This document shows, piece after piece, positions 32,172-35,698 of a stretch of DNA of 35,698 bases. A program made the position numbers and the translations under genes. How positions within the stretch are numbered: the first letter of the stretch is position 1; the number at the start of each line of letters is the position of its first letter. The notes under the pieces were generated by a model that did not search any database, had not been told where the DNA came from, and was given only the letters and a program-made list of their open reading frames with translations. Source of the DNA: a virus; the IMG/VR virus record IMGVR_UViG_3300031537_000006, positions 1-35,698 of that record; one strand, given 5' to 3'.

Positions 32172-32186
32172 AAAAATGTATCTTTA
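32156..32186 (+). promoter_or_regulatory. Possible promoter before tail sheath gene
   Basis: TTTC (32156-32159), a 19-nt spacer and TATCTTTA (32179-32186) fit the same pattern as the five strong promoters, with a weaker -33 element. It sits about 40 nt before the sheath ATG. Confidence 0.35.
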
Positions 32187-32223
32187 CAAAAAGAGTATTT
32201 TTTAAACATTAAAAAAATGGAAA

Positions 32224-34170
32224 ATGGCACAAGAATTATCAGGAGCACCCGGTGTGAAATTATCGGTTACCGACCTCTCAATAATCATAGCTAACTCCTT
32301 AAAAGGAATTAACTGTGTCCAATTGGTCACAAAAAGAGGAGAACCTGGAAAACAATATTTAATTGGGAACTGGAACGAGTTTAAACGGAAACTTGGTGGA
32401 TTAATAACAGGTGTTGATGATCCTCTTATTGCGAAAGCCGCACTCGATGGTGGGGCAGTCTTAAGGGTAACAAGGGCATTCCATTATACCGATATTGACG
32501 ATCTTGATACGGTTGATGGCAACAAGGCTACTGGATCAATAGCAGGAACTGTTACCGAAACGCTTGCAGTTGGTAGTTTCGATGTTTTAGGGGGTTCAGA
32601 AAGTGCTGGGGTTAACCGGGTAACTTCAATTACTGTGAATGGGGTTGAAATTTTGTATACAGCGGTTGATTTCGATACCGATAACGCCACAACTGCAATA
32701 GCGATTGCTTCCCGGATTACCAGTTACAACTCAACCCCTGAATATACAGGTGCTGCGGTTGGCAATAAAATAAACATTACAGCAGTTGCAGGTTCTGGAG
32801 CAACTCCTAATGGTTTTGTGGTTGTGGTCACAACTGAAGGCGATGTGGTCGTGGGAAATGAAACAAACATGGCTGGTGGTGTAACTGCTGGAGCCGTAAG
32901 TTTGCAAATGATCGCTGAGGCTGTTGGTTCAGGTTACAATGGTGCTAAAATTACAACTTCAGCAGCTAAATCAGGCATCACAACCAATGTGGATTTAAAG
33001 GTTGAGCTTCCTGATTCCGATTTGGTTATTGAATTATTTGACATTGATAAAACTGATGCATCAGCTACAGCCGTAACCGCTTTAAATAGCCGTTTGAAAG
33101 GTAAAGAAGCAGGGGTTCGTGTTTCAGCAATCAATGGTTCGATCCCTATTGGTTCAATTTCATTAACCGGTGGATCTCAGACAGTTGCTTCAATAGTAAC
33201 AGCCGATTTTAATGGTTCATCAATTTCAAAAGCTGGATGGCATGCTTTTGATGATGTTACTGATTCAATGAGGGTTTGGAACTTCAACAAAGCAATCCCA
33301 GAAGTTGACATATATCTTGCCAATTACGTGGCAACCAGACAAGACATGAGGGCACATTTAAGGACCCAGGCTGGTTTAACTGCTACGGGAGTTTATGATT
33401 ATAGAATGGGTACCGGTACTTTCTCACATCAACCAATTGATACATTATATGCTTCGATGTGGTACACTGATGCAGAAATAACAGATCCTGATAATCCTGA
33501 AATAAAGGATAAGGATATTACTGCAATAGGGCATTATTGTGGGGCAAGGGCAAGGATGGATCGCAAGCTTGGGGAATGGTTCTCAGCGGCAGGAGATTTC
33601 GGAGGAAAACTTACCGGTATAAACAGGATGAAGTTGAATTTCGGATCACCTGGTAATAAAGCTTCATTTGATAATGTTTATGAGGCAGGTGTTAATTCTA
33701 TTATTGAACATCCAACTTTTAAGATCACCGCTTGGGGAAACCGTTCATGTTTGCTGAATAAAACTAAACTTACCAGTAAGGATAACATCGCCGACATGAT
33801 TGTATTCATTTCGAGGGTGGTTAAAGGAATTGCTGAAGCAATGAGTTTCCGTCCGAATGATTTTATCATGTTCAACCTGTTATACAGGAGCGTTCGTCCA
33901 TTTATTACTGACACTTTGGTTGCTAACCGTGCAATTCAGGGAGATAAAACACCAACTGCTGGAGAAGGAAAGTGGTGGCACTGGCTTGGTGATCAATTTG
34001 CCACTACCCCTGAAGAATTGAGTTTTAATACCCAATCTGACATCGATGTTGGAAAATATAGGGTTCGTTTTGCTTTTAAACCGATTGCTTCGAACGAATA
34101 CATCGCCATCGATATTGCCCCGGCTGATTCGGCAACTATTTTGAATGTTCAAATATTAAATCAAATTTAA
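32224..34170 (+). CDS. Contractile tail sheath protein
   Basis: This 648-residue protein is a myovirus-type sheath. The N-terminal domain opens SGAPGVKLSVTDLS, and the C-terminal conserved part ends with DIDVGKYRVRFAFKPIASNE and a final strand (SATILNVQIL). Between about residues 95 and 330 is a large Gly/Thr/Val-rich insert (TSITVNGVEILYTAVDF, VVVVTTEGDVVVGNETNM), probably a domain exposed on the outside of the sheath. It polymerises around the tube and contracts to drive it through the host envelope. It shows that this phage is a myovirus. Confidence 0.85.
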   Translation: MAQELSGAPGVKLSVTDLSIIIANSLKGINCVQLVTKRGEPGKQYLIGNWNEFKRKLGGLITGVDDPLIAKAALDGGAVLRVTRAFHYTDIDDLDTVDGNKATGSIAGTVTETLAVGSFDVLGGSESAGVNRVTSITVNGVEILYTAVDFDTDNATTAIAIASRITSYNSTPEYTGAAVGNKINITAVAGSGATPNGFVVVVTTEGDVVVGNETNMAGGVTAGAVSLQMIAEAVGSGYNGAKITTSAAKSGITTNVDLKVELPDSDLVIELFDIDKTDASATAVTALNSRLKGKEAGVRVSAINGSIPIGSISLTGGSQTVASIVTADFNGSSISKAGWHAFDDVTDSMRVWNFNKAIPEVDIYLANYVATRQDMRAHLRTQAGLTATGVYDYRMGTGTFSHQPIDTLYASMWYTDAEITDPDNPEIKDKDITAIGHYCGARARMDRKLGEWFSAAGDFGGKLTGINRMKLNFGSPGNKASFDNVYEAGVNSIIEHPTFKITAWGNRSCLLNKTKLTSKDNIADMIVFISRVVKGIAEAMSFRPNDFIMFNLLYRSVRPFITDTLVANRAIQGDKTPTAGEGKWWHWLGDQFATTPEELSFNTQSDIDVGKYRVRFAFKPIASNEYIAIDIAPADSATILNVQILNQI

Positions 34171-34180
34171 AATATAAGTC

Positions 34181-34624
34181 ATGGCTGTAAACAATCCAGT
34201 AAAAAATTATGATTTTGCCCTTGAGATTGACGGGGTAAACCAAGCATACCTACAAGGTGTAACAAAACCTACTGTGGAGTTGACCGAACATAAACAAGGT
34301 ACTGCTGGCAATAACCCGGATGTTAAAACACCCGGAAAGAAGAAAGTTGGCGATCTGGTATGTGAACAAGTAGTACCAGCAGAAACTGGCGATCCAGAAA
34401 TTTGGGCATGGCTCGAAACTGGTAGGACAGGATTAAGGCCAGCATACACTAAAATCGGGTATCTGGTTGAACATAATGGAGTAGGTACCCCTGTTCAGCG
34501 TTGGTTCTTAAAAAATATATGGGTGAAGAAAATTGAAGATTCTGGGCATGATACCAGGGAGGACAATTCAGCCGACATGATGAGGACTGTAACATTCAGC
34601 GTTGAGGATTTTATTCCTGCATAA
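34181..34624 (+). CDS. Tail tube protein
   Basis: This 147-residue protein starts 10 nt after the sheath gene. Length, start (MAVNNPVKNYDFALEIDGVN) and beta-rich pattern with VTFSVEDF at the end fit contractile-tail tube proteins (T4 gp19-like). Hexamers stack to form the inner tube inside the sheath. It ends with an acidic turn. Confidence 0.75.
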   Translation: MAVNNPVKNYDFALEIDGVNQAYLQGVTKPTVELTEHKQGTAGNNPDVKTPGKKKVGDLVCEQVVPAETGDPEIWAWLETGRTGLRPAYTKIGYLVEHNGVGTPVQRWFLKNIWVKKIEDSGHDTREDNSADMMRTVTFSVEDFIPA

Positions 34625-34658
34625 TTAACATTTTTATTAATACTTTAATATTAACATC

Positions 34659-35042
34659 ATGAGTGAAAAATTAGGCATTGAGAACTTAAAAAAAGCTTGT
34701 ATCACCCTTATAAATACTGGTGAAAAATTTGATCAGGCTTTGGAAGACGGCAAAGTAACTGGAATGGAAGCATTAACCATTACCGTTTCATCTGCATCCG
34801 GGTTTATTGGAATCGCCAAAAAAGGTAAGGCCATTCTGGCTGAGTTTAAAGATTTGGACGATGATGAACGTACTGAGTTGTTGAATTATGTCGCTTTAGA
34901 GCTAGACTTAAGAAGTGATTATATCGAAAAGAAAATCGAAGCCGGTTTTAATGTTGCCATTGCTGTTGGGGAATTTTTGGAAATCAAAAAAGAAGATTTC
35001 GAAGTTCAGGAGTCAAAAGACTCCGATAATACTAAAAATTAG
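34659..35042 (+). CDS. Tail-region hypothetical protein
   Basis: This 127-residue acidic protein was not recognised. It is helical with an Ala/Gly/Ile-rich middle (SSASGFIGIAKKGKAILAEF). In this place after the tube gene, phages often have a tail assembly chaperone, but no frameshift site was confirmed. A terminator follows its stop. Confidence 0.5.
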   Translation: MSEKLGIENLKKACITLINTGEKFDQALEDGKVTGMEALTITVSSASGFIGIAKKGKAILAEFKDLDDDERTELLNYVALELDLRSDYIEKKIEAGFNVAIAVGEFLEIKKEDFEVQESKDSDNTKN

Positions 35043-35086
35043 CTTCTTAAGTTCGTTGTTTGTGGTGAAACAACTCTCTTGGTGTG

Positions 35087-35119
35087 ATCCCTGCCTTTAT
35101 AGGTAGGGATTCTTTTTTT
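35087..35119 (+). terminator. Rho-independent terminator
   Basis: ATCCCTGCC (35087-35095) pairs with GGTAGGGAT (35102-35110) across a 6-nt loop (one G-U pair), followed by TCTTTTTTT. It closes the tail operon before the repeat-protein cassette. Confidence 0.85.
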
Positions 35120-35133
35120 ATAAAAAACATAAA

Positions 35134-35207
35134 AACTTTTGATAATTGTGAAACATTTATTATCTTAGATGTGTAAAAGAAAATATAAGCAACAATAAAA
35201 AATTAGC
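35134..35207 (+). promoter_or_regulatory. Bacteroidota-type promoter with conserved leader, copy 5 of 5
   Basis: TTTG (35138-35141), a 19-nt spacer and TATCTTAG (35161-35168) form the promoter. The leader is nearly identical to copy 1, with one base difference (GTG for GCG) over about 66 nt. It drives the second repeat-protein gene, inserted as an independent cassette within the tail module. Confidence 0.8.
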
Positions 35208-35210
35208 GAA

Positions 35211-35698
35211 ATGGAAACATACGAAACATTCAGGGAAGAAATAGTCAATCTATGCAAGGAAAACAGTGCTGAAAAATCAGAATTTAAGAAATTGGTCTCT
35301 GCTGAAACCGAGGAAGGTTTTTGCAATGTATTGAAAGATAATTTTAACTGGTGCACAGAAAACAACGTTGTTACAGAGCATACTGTAACAAAGTACAAAG
35401 AAATTTTCAACCGTAATTCTATCTATGACAATTCGAAAGTATATACACGATACAATTCGAAAGTATATGTTATAGGCAATTCGAAAGTATTTGCCCGAGG
35501 CAATTCGGTAGTATTTGCTACAGGCAATTCGAAAGTATATACACGAGGCAATTCGAAAGTATATGCTTATGGCAATTCGGAAGTACATGCCCGAGGCAAT
35601 TCGGTAGTATATGCATATGACAATTCGAAAGTATATACACGAGGCAATTCGAAAGTATATGCTTATGGCAATTCTGAAGTAATTGCCCGAGACAATTC
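35211..35698 (+). CDS. Octapeptide-repeat protein, copy B, 3' truncated by window edge
   Basis: The frame is open to the last base, so the C-terminus is missing. At least 162 residues are seen. Residues 1-70 (METYETFREEIVNLCKENSA) match the N-terminal domain of the gene at 18478, with only scattered changes. Eleven complete octapeptides (GNSxVxAx) and part of a twelfth follow from residue 73. It has its own promoter (copy 5) where copy A has a UNCG hairpin element, so the two loci differ in control. Its place after the tail tube suggests a moron-type insertion. Confidence 0.75.
   Translation, partial: METYETFREEIVNLCKENSAEKSEFKKLVSAETEEGFCNVLKDNFNWCTENNVVTEHTVTKYKEIFNRNSIYDNSKVYTRYNSKVYVIGNSKVFARGNSVVFATGNSKVYTRGNSKVYAYGNSEVHARGNSVVYAYDNSKVYTRGNSKVYAYGNSEVIARDN
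35427..35698 (+). repeat. 24-bp tandem repeat array, copy B (cut by window edge)
   Basis: Eleven complete 24-bp units and part of a twelfth run in frame. Unit types recur in blocks. Bases 35572-35698 are identical to 18758-18884, and the base just before differs. Confidence 0.9.

Overview
The window is a large part of a tailed, contractile-tail (myovirus-type) bacteriophage or prophage that infects a member of the Bacteroidota. The phage assignment rests on an ordered head-tail module: terminase large subunit, portal fused to a MuF domain, protease-scaffold, decoration protein, HK97-fold capsid protein, neck proteins, tail sheath and tail tube. The host assignment is inference. The DNA is AT-rich, start codons follow A-rich leaders instead of Shine-Dalgarno boxes, and five near-identical promoters match the Bacteroides primary-sigma pattern (TTTG, 19 nt, TAnnTTTG-like). 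Every recognised gene is on the + strand, and standard stop codons (TAA, TAG, TGA) are all in use. No integrase, attachment site or tRNA was recognised.

Layout. Bases 1-1529 hold a left-truncated ParB-type protein and two small DNA-binding-like proteins. After a structured intergenic region, terminator and promoter, 1820-5303 form a tight operon of two unknowns, a SNF2-type helicase, an IbrB-like ParB-domain protein and an IbrA-like PAPS-reductase-family protein. From 5409 to 13069 lies a long run of small accessory genes, mostly unrecognised, with intergenic RNA-like hairpins, a 147-bp exact direct repeat and several interrupted reading frames. From 13157 to 17782 come a DNA-binding-like protein, an MT-A70 adenine methylase, a polymerase-beta-like nucleotidyltransferase, a small membrane protein and TerL. 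About 5 kb of cargo (17.8-22.7 kb) separates TerL from the portal. It holds an octapeptide-repeat protein, small membrane proteins, a radical-SAM protein and a ParB-methyltransferase fusion. The structural operons follow from 22759 to 35042. The window ends inside a second octapeptide-repeat gene inserted after the tail tube region.

Themes. (1) ParB/sulfiredoxin-type domains occur three times with three partners: a PAPS-reductase-like neighbour, a fused methyltransferase, and a different short C-terminus. Together with a radical-SAM enzyme and an MT-A70 methylase this suggests DNA modification or counter-defence, but no product chemistry can be read from the sequence. (2) Accessory cassettes carry a standard promoter plus 5' leader, repeated five times. 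(3) Three intergenic hairpins with UNCG tetraloops and a shared downstream leader precede unrelated genes. (4) Two paralogous octapeptide-repeat genes share a 127-bp identical block of their arrays, which suggests recombination between them. (5) Several small genes are broken once each by an in-frame stop, a frameshift or a missing start. Both window edges lie in internally duplicated sequence, so they may be assembly breakpoints.
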